64,000 nt of DNA from NCBI RefSeq assembly GCF_024166365.1, contig NC_064819.1, positions 9,436,501 to 9,500,500 of the forward strand. Direction: 5' to 3'. Of the stretch, positions 50,156-61,679 are shown one piece after another (the first letter of the stretch is position 1; each line of letters begins with the position of its first letter). Source of the DNA: Elephas maximus indicus. Its lineage: Eukaryota > Chordata > Mammalia > Proboscidea > Elephantidae. The translations under genes were made by a program, and so were the position numbers. The notes under the pieces were generated by a model that was given only the letters and a program-made list of their open reading frames with translations, searched no databases and had not been told where the DNA came from.

Positions 50156-52276
50156 GACAAGCCTTCTTCATTGCAAATACACCTTTTCAACAACATAAAT
50201 GCGACTGTACACTTGGACCTTGCCAGATGATGGAATACACAGAAATCAAATCAACTACATCTGAGGAAAGACATGATGGAGAAGGACAATATCATCGGTC
50301 AGAACAAGGCCACAGGCTGGCTGCGGAACAGACCATCTACTGCTCATATGCAAATTCAAATTGAAACTGAAGAAAATTAGAACAAGTCCACAAGAGCCAA
50401 AGTACAACCTTGGGTATATTCCACCTGAATTTAGAGACCATTTCAGGAATAGATTTGACACACTTAACACTAATGACTGAAGACCAGATGAGTTGAGAAT
50501 GACATCAAGGACATCATATATGAAGAAAGCAAGAGGTGATTAAAAAGACAGGAAAGAAAGAAAAGACCAAAATGGATGTCAGAAGAGACTCTGAAACTTG
50601 CTCTTGAATGTAGAGTAGCTAGAGAGAAAAAAATGATAAAGTAAAAGAGCTGAACAGAAGATTTCAAAGGGTAGATCGAGAAGAAAAAGTAAAATATTGT
50701 AATGAAATGTGCAAAGACCTGGAGATAGAAAACTGAAAAGGTAGAACATGCTTGGCATTTCTCAAGCTGAAAGAAGTGAAGAAAACATTCAAGCCTCAAG
50801 TTGCAATATTGAAGGATTCTACAGGGAAAATATTGAATGACACAGGAAGCATCAAAAGATGGAAGGAATACACAGAGTCACTGTACCAAAAAGAACCAGT
50901 CTACATTCAGCCATTTCAGGAGGTAACATATCACCAAGAACCAATGATACTGAAGGAAGAGGTCCAAGCTACAGTGAAGGCATTGACCAAGAACAAGGCT
51001 CCGGGAATTCACAGAATACCAGCTAATATGTTTCAACAAATGGATACAGCACTGGCAGTGCTCTTATCATCTATGCCAAGAAATTTGGAGGACAGCTGCC
51101 TGGTCAACTAACTGGAAGAGATCCATATTTGTGCCCATTCCAAAGAAAAGTGATCCAACAGAATGCAGAACAATATCATACACAAGTAAAATTATTCTGA
51201 AAATCTTCAGTTGCAGCAGTACCTCAACAGGGAACTGCCAGAAGTTCAAGACAGATTCAGAAGAGGACGTGGAATGAGGAATAACATTGCTGATGTCAGA
51301 TGGATCCTGACTGAAAGCAAAGAATACCAGAAAGATGTTTACCCGTGTTTTATTGACTATGCAAGGCATTTGCCTGTGTGGATCATAACGAATTATGGAT
51401 AACATTGTGAAGATGGGAATCCCAGAACACTTAATTGTACTCATGCAGAACCTATACATAGACCAAGAGGCAGTCATTTGAACAGAACAAGGGGATACTG
51501 CGTGGTTTATAGTCAGGAAAGGTGTGCTTCAGGTTTGTATCCTTTCATCATACTTACTCAATCTGTATGCTGAGCAAATCTGAAAAACTGTACTATAAGA
51601 AGAATACAGCATCAGGATTGGAGGAAGACTCACTAACAACCTGTGTTATGCAGATGACACAACCTTGCTTGCTAAAAGTGAGGAGGACTTCAAGCATTTA
51701 CTGATGAAGATCAAAGACTACAGCCTTCAGTATGGATTGCACTTCAACATAAAGAAAACAAAAATTCTCACAACTGGACTGATAAGCAACAACATGATAA
51801 ATGGAGAAAAAATTGAAGTTGTCAAGGACTTCATTTTGCTTCGACCCACAATCAATGCTCATGGAAGCAGCAGTCAAGAAATCAAATGATGTATTGCTTT
51901 GGGCACATCTGCTGAAAAGACCTCTTTAAAGTGTTAAAAAGCAAAGACTAAGGTGCGCCTGACCCAAGCCATGGTATTTTCAATTGCCTCATAATACGTG
52001 TGAAAGCTGGATAATGCATAAAGAAGACCAAAGAAGAACTGATACCTTTGAATTATGGTGTTGGCAAAGATTGTGGAATATATCATGGGCGGTCAGAAGA
52101 ACAAGCTAATCTGTCTTGGAAGAAGTACAGCCGGAATGCTCCTTGGGAGCAAGGATGGAGCAACGGTGGGCTCAAGCATAGCAATGATTGCGAGGATGGC
52201 ACAGGACCTGGCGGGGTTCGTACTGTTGTACATAGGGTTGCCATGAGTTGGAACCGACTCAACAGCAGCTAACAAC
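50156..52276 (+). mobile_element. RTE/BovB-type LINE, 5'-truncated
   Basis: It starts within the endonuclease region and runs to the shared tail ending AGCAGCTAACAACTA. The reverse transcriptase box YADD at 51647-51658 is intact, although the surrounding frame is broken (open pieces 50752-51111, 51211-51402, 51665-51889). It splits the C-terminal part of the old L1's ORF2 between ACACTAC and TCCAAGAG. The target-site duplication is short and unclear. Confidence 0.9.
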
Positions 52277-53569
52277 TAGTACTCCAAGAGACCGAAAGAT
52301 ACCTATGTAAATGGAAAGACATTTCATATTCATGGATTGGAAGATTTACTGTAGTGAAAATGTCAATTCTACTTAAAGTGATTTACAAATACAAGGCAAT
52401 CCCAATACAAATCCCAACAACATTCTTTACTGAAATGGAAAAACTAATGATCAACTATATGGAAAGGAAAGAGACCTGAATAGACAAAGTAATATTGAAG
52501 AAGAACAAAGCAGGAGGCCTCACACTCCCTAATATCAAAACATAGTATACAGACACTGTAATCAAAACAGCCTGGTATTGGTTCGATGATAGACGCGTAG
52601 ACCAGTGGAATAGAATTGAGAACCCAGAAATGAATCCATCCATTTATGGACAACTGATTTTCGACAAGGAGTCAAAATCCATTCAATAGGGGAAAAACAG
52701 TCTCTTTAATAAATGGCGTGGCAAAACTGGATATCCACTTGCAGAAAAACGAAACAGGACCCATACCTCACACCATGCACAAAAGTTAAGTCAAATTGGG
52801 TCAAAGACCTAAATGCTAAACCTAAAACTATAAAGTTGCTGGAGGAAAACTATGGGTCCTAATCTCTTGTAAAAATATGATAACAAATATAACCTCAAAT
52901 GCATGAATAGCAGAAGACAATTTAGATGTTTGGGACCTCATAAAAATTAAAAACTTATGCTCATCAAAAGACTTATCAAAATAGGAAAAAGACAACCTTC
53001 ATACCGGGATAAAATCTTAGGAAATAGCATACCCTGTGTAGTGTAAATGTGTAGTGAACACAGCTTGACCAAAGTAAACAAGGCCACTGAGAAACACTCA
53101 AGAGAAAAGAATGTTTGTACTAAAGAATTTGACATAGGTAATTTGACAACAACACCAACAATGACCAAAAAACCAGTGTATGATTACTTATGTATGTGTG
53201 TTGACATACAGGTATACAAGTAGATACAGGTATATACATATGTGTGCACAGGCAGAAGTATCTATATGTACATGTAAGTACAGATGTGTGTGCAGGCACA
53301 TGTATTCATTGAAGACACAATTACAGATACTTCTCAGACATAACCAATACCTTGTGAGATTGGTTTTCTAGGTCTGAAGGCTTAGGACCTTGGTCATGTG
53401 GGACAACTCAGTCAACCAGAACCCAATTAAAAAGAATGTTGGCACATGGTGAAAAATGTAACTAATGTCACTGAACAGTTTGTATAGAAATTATCAAATG
53501 GGAGCCCAATTTACTGTATAACTTTCACCAAAAACACAATAAAATATTATTTAAAAAAATAAAAATGCA

Positions 53570-54840
53570 CTTTCACTACTTTCTGGCCTTCATAGTTTCT
53601 GATGAGAAAACCATAGTCATTCAAATTGTTGTTCCGCTGTATATAATGTGTCATTTTTCTCTTGATGCATTCATGATTTTCTCTTTATCTTTAATTTCTA
53701 GTGTTTTGATCATGATGTACATTTGGGTTTATCATTTTGGGGGGCTGCTAAACTTCTATAACTGTAAATTTGTCTTTCACCAAAACTTGGAAGTTTTCTA
53801 TATAATTTCTTTATTTGCCCCACCCTCTCTTCTCCTTTTGAGTCTCAAATTACTCAAGTTTTTTTTCTTTTTCTTCTTCAAAACAAATAAACATTTTTCT
53901 CCATTTTCAAGTTCAATGATTCTTGCGTTTGTCATCTCCATTATACTATTAAATTTCCATCCATGGAATCATTTTATTTTTTAGTTTGAAAATTTCTGTT
54001 TCTTTTGTATATTTTATATTTCCCTTCTGAAATTTCTTGAATTTTCTTTCATTTCAGGTGTGCTTTCCATTAGTTCATTGAACATAGGTATAATCTCTGC
54101 TTTAATCTCAAAATCTGGATTGTTTTGGAACTGTACATTGGTTGTCTTTTCAACTTACAATGGGTTGTATTTTCTAGGTTTTTTTGTAAGTAGGATAATT
54201 TTTCTTTGTGGTAAAAATATACACAAGAAAACTTGTCAATTCAACAATTTCTACGTACATAATTCAGTGACATTGATTACATTCTTCAAGTTGTGCAACC
54301 ATTCTCACTATCCTTTTCCAAAGTATTGCACCACTATTATGTAAGCAGGATAATTTTTAGATTATATCCTGGACATTGTACATATTATGTTGTGTAGATT
54401 GAGTTCTATTATAGTCCTCTGATGAACATTGATTTTTTTTTAACCTGGCAGTTAACATGGTTAGATTCAAACTGTAACAGTTGGTCAATTCTTTAAGCCT
54501 TTCTGTACCACTTTGAAACTGTTATGTGAGTGTATGACTCAAGGGTCATCATGAAATTTTTGCGGAGTTCATACACAGAATTGGGGAATCTCCTTCTCCC
54601 TCCCAGGATTTCCCCCAACTCTTCAGCATCTGGCTATATTTGACCAGACTTCTTTCCCTGATTCTTCCAACCAGAAAGACAGCAAGCAGGCTTTCTATCA
54701 GAGTTTTAGACACTTCTGGACCATCACAGCTCTGGCTGGAGCTGCCTTTGGGTCAAAATTGCAAAAATGAGGAGCTCAATTAACGTTTGTCGTTTGCTCC
54801 AGTTCTAGACTCCACTCTAAAATCTGCCTGTTTTTGTTTA
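53570..54840 (-). mobile_element. Old L1 5' region, antisense
   Basis: This resembles the antisense 5' region at 3300-4200 (TTTCTGATGAGAAAACCATA, GATTTTCTCTTTATCTTTAA). A small independent insert lies at 54204-54340. Confidence 0.55.
54204..54340 (-). mobile_element. 137-nt insert with 18-bp target-site duplication
   Basis: The insert is flanked by GTAAGTAGGATAATTTTT (54186-54203) and GTAAGCAGGATAATTTTT (54341-54358), which differ at one base. The insert looks like a short, decayed repeat 3' end (AATTCAGTGACATTGATTAC, AGTTGTGCAACCATTCTCAC). The duplication length fits L1-type target-primed integration. The family is not identified, and the strand is inferred from the T-rich left end. Confidence 0.6.
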
Positions 54841-54866
54841 GTCCCCAGAGCCTTCAGGTAGTAGTT

Positions 54867-54910
54867 GTTTTTTTTGTTTTGTTTTTGTTTTTTCTGTTTG
54901 TTTTTTGTAT
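54867..54910. repeat. T-rich low-complexity tract
   Basis: The tract is a run of T with single G interruptions (TTTTGTTTTGTTTTTG type). Confidence 0.8.
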
Positions 54911-54949
54911 TTTATCCATAGTGTGTAGCTGTTACTCGCAGTATTAGTT

Positions 54950-56480
54950 TAGTTTTTTTTTTAGCTGCTTACTCCTGCATATAGGAAGCAGAACTTCCTT
55001 TTTTATAATATATTTATTTAAGGGTTTATTGCATAAATGTGTGTGGTGTTTTCATTTTATCCAGTTAGAAATAGTTTCTAATTTTCACTATGATTTCTTT
55101 TTCAACCCATGGGGTTTTGGGTAGTAGATTATGTATATAAATTATTAGATATTGGATTGTCTAGTTGTCTTTTAGTTAATAATACCAAGTCAGTTGCACT
55201 TTGATCATAGAACATACTCTGAAAGATTTCAAATTTTAGAAATTTATCGACTTGCTTTATGACACAGCATATGATTAATTATTGAAAATAAATTATCTGG
55301 GATTAAAAAAGGGTTATTTCTTCAGTTACTGGAAAGTGTTCTAAAGATATCCAATAGGTGAGGTTTGTTCAACATGTTGCGTAAGTCTTCCAGTATGACT
55401 GTGAATTTGTCTATTGCCTATAGTTCTGTCAATTTTTGCTGTGTATGTATTGTTAGGAAACCCTGGTCGTATAGTAGTTAAGTGCTACAGCTGCTAACCA
55501 GAGGGTCAGCAGTTCAAATCCACCAGGTGCTCCTCGGAAACTCTATGGGGCAGTTTTACTCTGTCCTATAGGGTCGCTATGAGTCGGAATCGACTCGACA
55601 GCACTGGGTTTTGGTTTGGTTATGTATTGTTAAGGCTATGTTATTAGGTGCATATGAATTGAGAATTCTTATATCTTTTTTGTAAATTGACCTTTTTTTT
55701 TCCAGAACTCAGAGCCTTTATTATACTAATGTTTTGAAATAGGAAGTGTGAGTCTTTACTCTTTTCAAGATTGCTTTAGCTATTCAGGGTCTCTTGCCCT
55801 TTCATACATATTTGAAGATTGATGTTTCTTTTTCTGCAAAGAAAGCTGTTGAAACTTTGATAGGGATTGCACTGAATTTATAGGTTGCTTTGGATAGTAT
55901 CGACATCTTAACTATATTACGCCTTCCAATCCATGAACATGGAATGTCCTTCCATTTATTTAGGTCTTCTTTAATTTCTTTTAGTAATGTTTTATAGTTT
56001 TCTGTGTATAAGTCTTGCACCTTCCTGGATAAATGTATTCCTAGGTACTTTTAGATGCTATTTTAGATTGAACTTCTTATCATTAAGAAGTATATATCTA
56101 ACTCTACTCTGTTCAGTATTGTTATAACTATACCAGATTTATTTTAGTTAATATTTAAATGGTATATCCTTTTTAGTATATCCCTACTACTTTAAGCCTT
56201 AAGTTTTGAATGTGTTTCTTGTAAATAGTACATGGTTGAGGGTTTTTTGTTATTGTTATTCAAGCTCTTAATTGGAGCATTTAGTCCATTTACATTTGAC
56301 ATAATTAAAAATAAACCTATCATCCTATCATCTGCTCCTTGTTTGTCCAACCTGTTCTCTTTCTTTTTCTTGACTTTCTATCTTCTTTTATTATTCCATT
56401 TTTCTCTCTATTAGCTTGGAAGTTATATACTCTTTATACCTTTTAATGGTTCCCCTAGAGATCACAACATGTACCCTCGA
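54950..56480 (-). mobile_element. Rearranged antisense L1 fragments, split by a SINE
   Basis: On the minus strand, 56020-55802 encodes an ORF2 C-terminal segment ([20 protein letters not shown]). 54950-55640 and 56060-56480 look like other ORF2 parts, not in the order of one element. A SINE is inserted at 55456-55620. All are decayed. Confidence 0.6.
55456..55620 (+). mobile_element. AfroSINE-type SINE, complete, 12-bp TSD
   Basis: This is one of the cleanest copies: 165 nt between perfect repeats TATGTATTGTTA (55444-55455 and 55621-55632). It shows the tRNA-derived A box (TAGTAGTTAAGTG), the B box (AGTTCAAATCC), the core and the RTE-like tail GGTCGCTATGAGTCGGAATC, then GACTCGACAG. It is probably among the younger insertions here. 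Confidence 0.95.
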
Positions 56481-56625
56481 CTTATTTAAAGTCTAAAGTA
56501 TTTGTACTAGGTTGGTACAAGGACTTCTGTATTTTAAATCTCTGCATACTTTAACCCCACAAGATATGATAATTCCAAGTAGATTAAATTGCAAGTGGAA
56601 AAAAATTCTTTTTCATTTTTCTCAG

Positions 56626-56661
56626 GTACAGAAAATGATGCAAAACAGAGATCAAATGTGA
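56626..56661 (+). CDS. TEX55: TEX55 exon 4 (terminal coding exon)
   Basis: After the acceptor (T-rich tract, TTCTCAG) the sequence reads VQKMMQNRDQM and a TGA stop at 56659-56661. This matches the length and pattern of the human C-terminus as I recall it (VQEMIKNRD and a few residues). It completes the second helix of the docking motif. The exon is only 11 codons and lies about 31.5 kb from exon 3, so it is easily missed by automatic annotation. Phase 0 agrees with the exon 3 donor. Confidence 0.9.
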   Translation, partial: VQKMMQNRDQM

Positions 56662-58600
56662 AACCTACAAAGAATGAATCTCACCTTGACATTGTTTATA
56701 ACCATCAGTGTCAATACTATGTTTTACTTCCCACTCTGAAAAGTGGTGTTTGAATAGCCATTGCTGTGACTCTGCCTAAATTTGTTCTTATTTTCTTAAG
56801 TAAAAGCCTGTGAGGGTATCTGTGTAAAATTTATATTAGTTACAGATACCTCTGGTTAATCATACAAATATATGCACATTATACTTATCCATGCACTGAT
56901 ACTTCAATACCGATTCCCCCAAAGCACGGAACAAAAACTCACAAATCCCAAAGAGTGCAAAGAAAATAATACTAGCAAATTTCATGTACTTCTCATAAAG
57001 CATACAAATCCGTCATGTCTCCAAGCTGTTTACAAAATTTTCAATCTGAAAAAGTGTGGAAAAATCATACGTAATGGCACTTTTTCCCTTTTAATGGATT
57101 ATTATTGTTGTACTATTTCTTATTTCTTAATACCTGTATCATATTTTTACTGTTTTCCTCTTTATCCCTGCCTGCTATGTTCTGCTGCTAGCAGATATGA
57201 TTTAATCTATTCTTAGGGATTAGGGATAGCTCTCTTCTGATCTTAACATACAGCAAAACTCAAACATATTATACTGTTCTGTACACACCTGTGGGAGAGC
57301 CCAAATGTCACTTCCTCATTACCTTTATCCCCTGAAGAATATCTTACATTGTATGAAATGTGTAGCAAGTCTAACTGGAATTTAAAAGAAAAAAGCCTTA
57401 ACTTAGTCTGTCTGGTATGAGAGTATCTGCCCAGAAATCATAACTGAGATGATCATCAGATACTCCTTTTGTGAGATAAACCTTTCATCTGATTTCTATT
57501 TGAACATTAAACAAACTTGATCTTTGTGCTATTTAACTTTCGTCTTGGTGTGATTACATGGTTGCATTACAATGAATTAAGCTTCTGTTTGAACAGTCAT
57601 GCACCAACTGTACTTTTTTATATCTTTTATTTCTAATAATTATACCAAAAAAAAACTCCTGCTTATAACTTCAAAGTTTATTTAGTTTTTTATTTCAATT
57701 GCCCACAAAATGTATGTGTGCTCAGACTCAATAAATTTTGTCCACTAAAACAGATAAGAAGCTCATCTATCGATTGCAGGCTGGCAAAACTAGGTGAAAG
57801 CTGATAAACTCGAAATGAACCTACGGGAAAATTCTGAGTGATATTATTAAGATTATAATTCATCAGGTGGTTGAACAAAATAACCCAAAGATGAGGGGCC
57901 AACAATATTATTGGTGAATGAAAAGTTGGTTGTTATCAACAACATCTGAAATTAAGTATTCAATTTAGCTTGCTGGTTTTCAGTCCTAATACCAGGCTGT
58001 TTTAATGTGTTTCTTAAAGGAGAACACCTCAGACCAGGCCACGCCAGTTACTTCAGCTCCTCCCATTGGCTTTCTGTGATACATTTCACCACTGTCATTT
58101 TGACCTTTGATAATGAGGCAGTGGACCAAAAGGAATGGGCGAGGCACGGTCCTGAGATCCTGCTAAACATGTTTGGCTAAGAGGGGCCTGGGGGAAATGA
58201 AGCTTAAGCCTCGCTTGCCATGGGTGACTCAGGCCCTCTACTAAAAGAGCTGTCTAGTATAGAAGATCATTCAGCTAAAAGTATATTCTGTTCTTAGTCT
58301 CTGGTGGTAGGAAGTAATCCCAGGCCAGCATGAGCATCTGGGTGGAACTGGTTGTCGAATAGAAGAGAAAGAGGAGCCTCAGAGTGGGCCCTTTCAGAGT
58401 AAAACTGAAAAAGAGGATACAGCTAGCCATATAGAATAAAAATGTAACGGGAAGTAAAAGTGTCAATGTCAGAGTAACCAGAGATCAAAAGATAATTATG
58501 AAGGAGTTACTCATACAGATAAGAAGTGTGAGTGTCTCAAGTGTTGTTAAATGAGAAATATGTAAAAGCACTGTTAGCTATTATTTTTTTGGTAGTATTA
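56662..58600 (+). other. TEX55 3'UTR and downstream non-repetitive DNA
   Basis: No SINE or LINE is evident here. Candidate poly(A) signals are AGTAAA (56799-56804), ATTAAA (57506-57511) and AATAAA (57730-57735); I cannot choose between them. A GC-richer unique block at about 58010-58260 stands out from its AT-rich surroundings. Confidence 0.4.
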
Positions 58601-58606
58601 TTATCA

Positions 58607-58771
58607 CACTCAGGAGCCCTGGTGGCACAGTGGTTAAGAGCTCAACTGCTAACCAAAAGGTCAGCAGTTCAAATCCATCATCTGCTCCTTGGAAACCCTG
58701 TGCGGCAGGGTCACTATGAGTCGGAATCCTGTGGGGTCACTATGAGTCAGAATCAACTCGACAGCAACAAG
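58607..58771 (+). mobile_element. AfroSINE-type SINE with duplicated tail segment, 8-bp TSD
   Basis: The head (CAGGAGCCCTGGTGGCACAG) and B box are normal, but the core is partly replaced by a second copy of the GGGTCACTATGAGTC(G/A)GAATC tail motif. TATTATCA repeats at 58599-58606 and 58772-58779 flank it. Confidence 0.92.
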
Positions 58772-58947
58772 TATTATCAGCAGTAGTAATATTGGATTTT
58801 ACCTGAGCAATCCTGATTACCCTCCTCACTACATGTGCCACCTACTCTGATCTCCTCACAGTACTGGAAAGTGAAGTTACTAGAGCACTTTTTCCTGGGC
58901 CTTTTTATTCCATTTAAAAAGTCAGTGTGACCTCATCAGTCATTCCA

Positions 58948-59064
58948 AACCAAAAAATCAAGCCCATTGCCATCGTGTTGATTCCAACCCATAGCCACCC
59001 TATAGGACAGAGTAGAACTGCCCCATAGGGTTTCCAAGGAGTGGCTGGTAGATTTGAACTGCCG
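58948..59064 (-). mobile_element. AfroSINE-type SINE, 5' part missing
   Basis: The tail, core and part of the B-box region are present in antisense (GCCCATTGCCATCGTGTTGA to GATTTGAACTGCCGAC). The tRNA-like head is absent where the sequence meets an old L1. Confidence 0.88.
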
Positions 59065-59065
59065 A

Positions 59066-60372
59066 CCAAACCACAAAACCAAAACCACAATGAGATATCA
59101 CCTCATACCCACTAGTATGACTACAGACAGTAACACGTGTTGATGAGGATATATAGAAATTGGAACCCTCAAACATTGCTGATGGGAATGTAAAATGATG
59201 CAGCCACTTTTGAAAACCAGTTTGTCTATTCCTCAGAAGGTCTAACACTGAGTTACCGTGTTGTTGTTGTTAGGTGTCGTTGAGTTGGTTCCAACTCACA
59301 GCAACCCTATGTACAACAGAACGAAACGCTCCCGGTCCTGCACCAACCTCACAATCATGGGTATGCTTGAGCTCATTGTTGCACCCACTTTGTCAGTCCA
59401 TCGCCTTAAGGGCCTATCTTTTATTCGCTGACCCTCTAGTTTACCAAGCATGATGTCCTTCTCCAGGGACTGGTCCCTCCTGATAATATATCCAAAGTAT
59501 GTGAGATGTAGTCTCACCATTCATCCTTCCAAGGAGCACTCTGGTTGTACTTCTCTCAAGATAGATTTGTCAGTTCTTTTGACAGTCCATGGTATATTCA
59601 ATATTCTTCGCGAACACCACAATTTTAAGGCGTCAATTCTTCTTCAGTCTTCCGTATTCATCATCCACCTTTCACGTGCATATGAGACTACTGAAAACAC
59701 CAGGGCTTGGGTCAGGCACACCCTAGTTTTCAAGGGGATAATATCTTTGCTTTTCAATGCTTTAAAGAGGTCTTTTGCAGCAGATTTGCCTAATACAATG
59801 AGTTACTATAAAAAAAAGTCTATACATAGGTGTATACCCAAATGAATTGAAAACATGTTCACATAAAACCTTGTACACAAATATTCATAGCAGCATTTAG
59901 AACAGCCAAAAAGTAGAAACAGCCTAAATGTCTATCAACTAATGAAGGGATAAAGAAATGTAATATATCCATACAATGGAATATTATTCAACAATAAAAT
60001 ACTGGTATATATGCATTGATACATGGCTACAACATGGATGAGCCTTGAAACATTACGCTAAGTGAATGAAGCCAGGCACAAAAGGTCACATATTGTATAA
60101 TTCCATTTATTTAAAATCTCCAGAATATGCAAATCCATAGAGACCGAAAGTAGATTAGTGGTTGCCAGGGTTGGGGGGAAGGGGAAATGAAGAGTGACTG
60201 CTAATGGGTGTGAAGTGTTTTTTTTTTGGTGTGATGAAATATTCTGCAATTAGATAGTAGTAATGGTTGCATAACTCTGGCATACATTAAAACCCTCTGG
60301 ATTGTACACTTCAGAAGGGTGGATTTTATGGTACGTGAATTTTATACCAATGAAGCTATTTTTTTAATAAAG
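59066..60372 (+). mobile_element. Old L1 3' end, split by an RTE
   Basis: The ORF2 C-terminal region and 3'UTR are recognisable (ATGGAATATTATTCAACAAT, GTACACTTCAGAAGGGTGGA). The RTE at 59257-59798 is inserted in it. Confidence 0.75.
59257..59798 (-). mobile_element. RTE/BovB-type LINE 3' end, antisense, 8-bp TSD
   Basis: The minus strand encodes the RTE C-terminal segment (59520-59296, LTYFGYIIRRDQSLEKDIML) and the shared tail. TGAGTTAC repeats at 59249-59256 and 59799-59806 flank this 542-nt 5'-truncated copy. Confidence 0.93.
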
Positions 60373-60389
60373 GAACAAATGTGGAGGTT

Positions 60390-61030
60390 AATATTTTTTA
60401 GATCCACCTTATGACAGAGGGTGGAGAATAGCCGTGAAACTCAGAAATAACAAACCACAGCCTCACCTACCCAAAGACCAAAAGAACTAGATGGTACCTA
60501 GCTACCACTACCAACAGTTCTGATCAGGGCCACGATAGATGGATCCTGATAGAATGGGAGAAAAATATTGAACAGAATTCAAATTCTTAAAAAGTCCATA
60601 CTTACTGGAGCAGTTGAGACTAGAGACTATGTACCTGAGACTACCCAAGATTATCGCCCTGAAAAAAAGGTACCCTTTAAACCTTAAACCAAAATTATCC
60701 CTTGAGGTCACCTCTTAGCTAAATAGCAGAATGGCTTATAAAATAAAAAAAAAATCACCATGAGTAATAAGCTTCTTTAGAAAAATCATCTACATAAGAC
60801 CAAATGGTCAAAATTTACTCTAAAGCAAACACGAGAAAGTAAGGGGGCAGGGAAGCTAGAGTACTAGAAAATGGTACAACCAGAGCGGAATAAATAAGAA
60901 TGATTTCACTTTGTAAAAAATGTAACCAATTTCACTGAATAATTTGTCTAGAAATTGTTAAATGGGAATGTGGTTTACTGTGTAAAGTTTTACCTTGAAT
61001 ACAATAAAATATTATTAAAAAAAAAAAAGA
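60390..61030 (+). mobile_element. L1 3'UTR, severely 5'-truncated
   Basis: It matches the L1 3'UTR ends at 10000-10540 and 53000-53567 (CTGGTAC-like start, ATACAATAAAATATTATTAA end and A run at 61017-61030). No coding part remains. Confidence 0.82.
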
Positions 61031-61148
61031 ACAGAAACAAGAATACTCGAGTCTTCCAGGAGAATTATCTTCCCATTTCCTCCATTTTTTACATCCCCTT
61101 GTTTTACTCTTAGTTCTCTTGCATACACTTTATTTTTTTTTTAATTAA

Positions 61149-61310
61149 AAAAACCCAACCCGTTGCCGTGGAGCCAATTCCAACTCATAGCTACCCTATA
61201 GGACAGAGTAGAACTGCCCCATAGAGATTCCAAGCAGTGGCCAGTGCATTTGAACAGCTGACCTTTTGGTTAGCAGCCTGGCTCTTAACGACTGCACCAC
61301 CAAGGCTCCA
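61149..61310 (-). mobile_element. AfroSINE-type SINE
   Basis: This is a complete antisense copy from AAACCCAACCCGTTGCCGTG to GCACCACCAAGGCTCC. Confidence 0.9.
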
Positions 61311-61519
61311 TTTTTCTAATTAGCCTCTTATTTTTTCTTGACTGATAACTCATTCTCAGTTTTACCTACCTACTCTCCTCCACCTACCTTCTTTTTCTCT
61401 TATGTAGTAAACCTCTGTATTAATTGTATTTGACCCATCTGTTCTTGTGAGTATATAAGTAATATATGCCTCCCAGGGCTTTTGTGCTCATATATGTCTA
61501 GATATATTTGTGTGTATAG

Positions 61520-61672
61520 AAAGCCCTACTGGCACAGTGGTTAAGAGCTCAGCTGCTACCCAAAAGATCAGCAGTTTGAATCCACCAGCCACCATTTGGG
61601 AACCCTATGGAACAGTTCTACTTTGTCCTATAGGGTCTCCATGAGTTGGAACCTACTCAATGGCATATAACA
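61520..61672 (+). mobile_element. AfroSINE-type SINE with RTE-like terminal repeat
   Basis: The copy starts GAAAGCCCTACTGGCACAGT and ends CTCAATGGCATATAACAACA. The ACAACAA end resembles the RTE tail more than the GGTTTGGTTT end of other copies. The flanks TTTGTGTGTATAG and TTTATGTGTATAG look like a one-mismatch target-site duplication. Confidence 0.88.
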
Positions 61673-61679
61673 ACAAATA

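Larger units (their letters stand above)
36575..53567 (+). mobile_element. Old near full-length L1, split by RTE, L1 and RTE insertions
   Basis: The pieces run in one order and orientation: 5'UTR from 36575, ORF1 at 38274-38987, ORF2 endonuclease from about 39487, mid ORF2 to 40734, RT start at 42085-42447, RT at 49413-50155, ORF2 C-terminus from 52277, and a 3'UTR ending in AATAAAATATTATTTAAAAA near 53567. Between the pieces lie an RTE (40735-42076), a near full-length L1 (42448-49412) and a second RTE (50156-52276). Three SINE pieces are inserted in its 5' half. Without the insertions it would be roughly 6 kb. All frames are broken. Confidence 0.85.

Noticed and set aside
55456..55500. A genuine tRNA gene at a SINE head
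   Set aside because: A and B boxes are present, but the sequence cannot form a full cloverleaf and is joined to the SINE core and tail with a target-site duplication.
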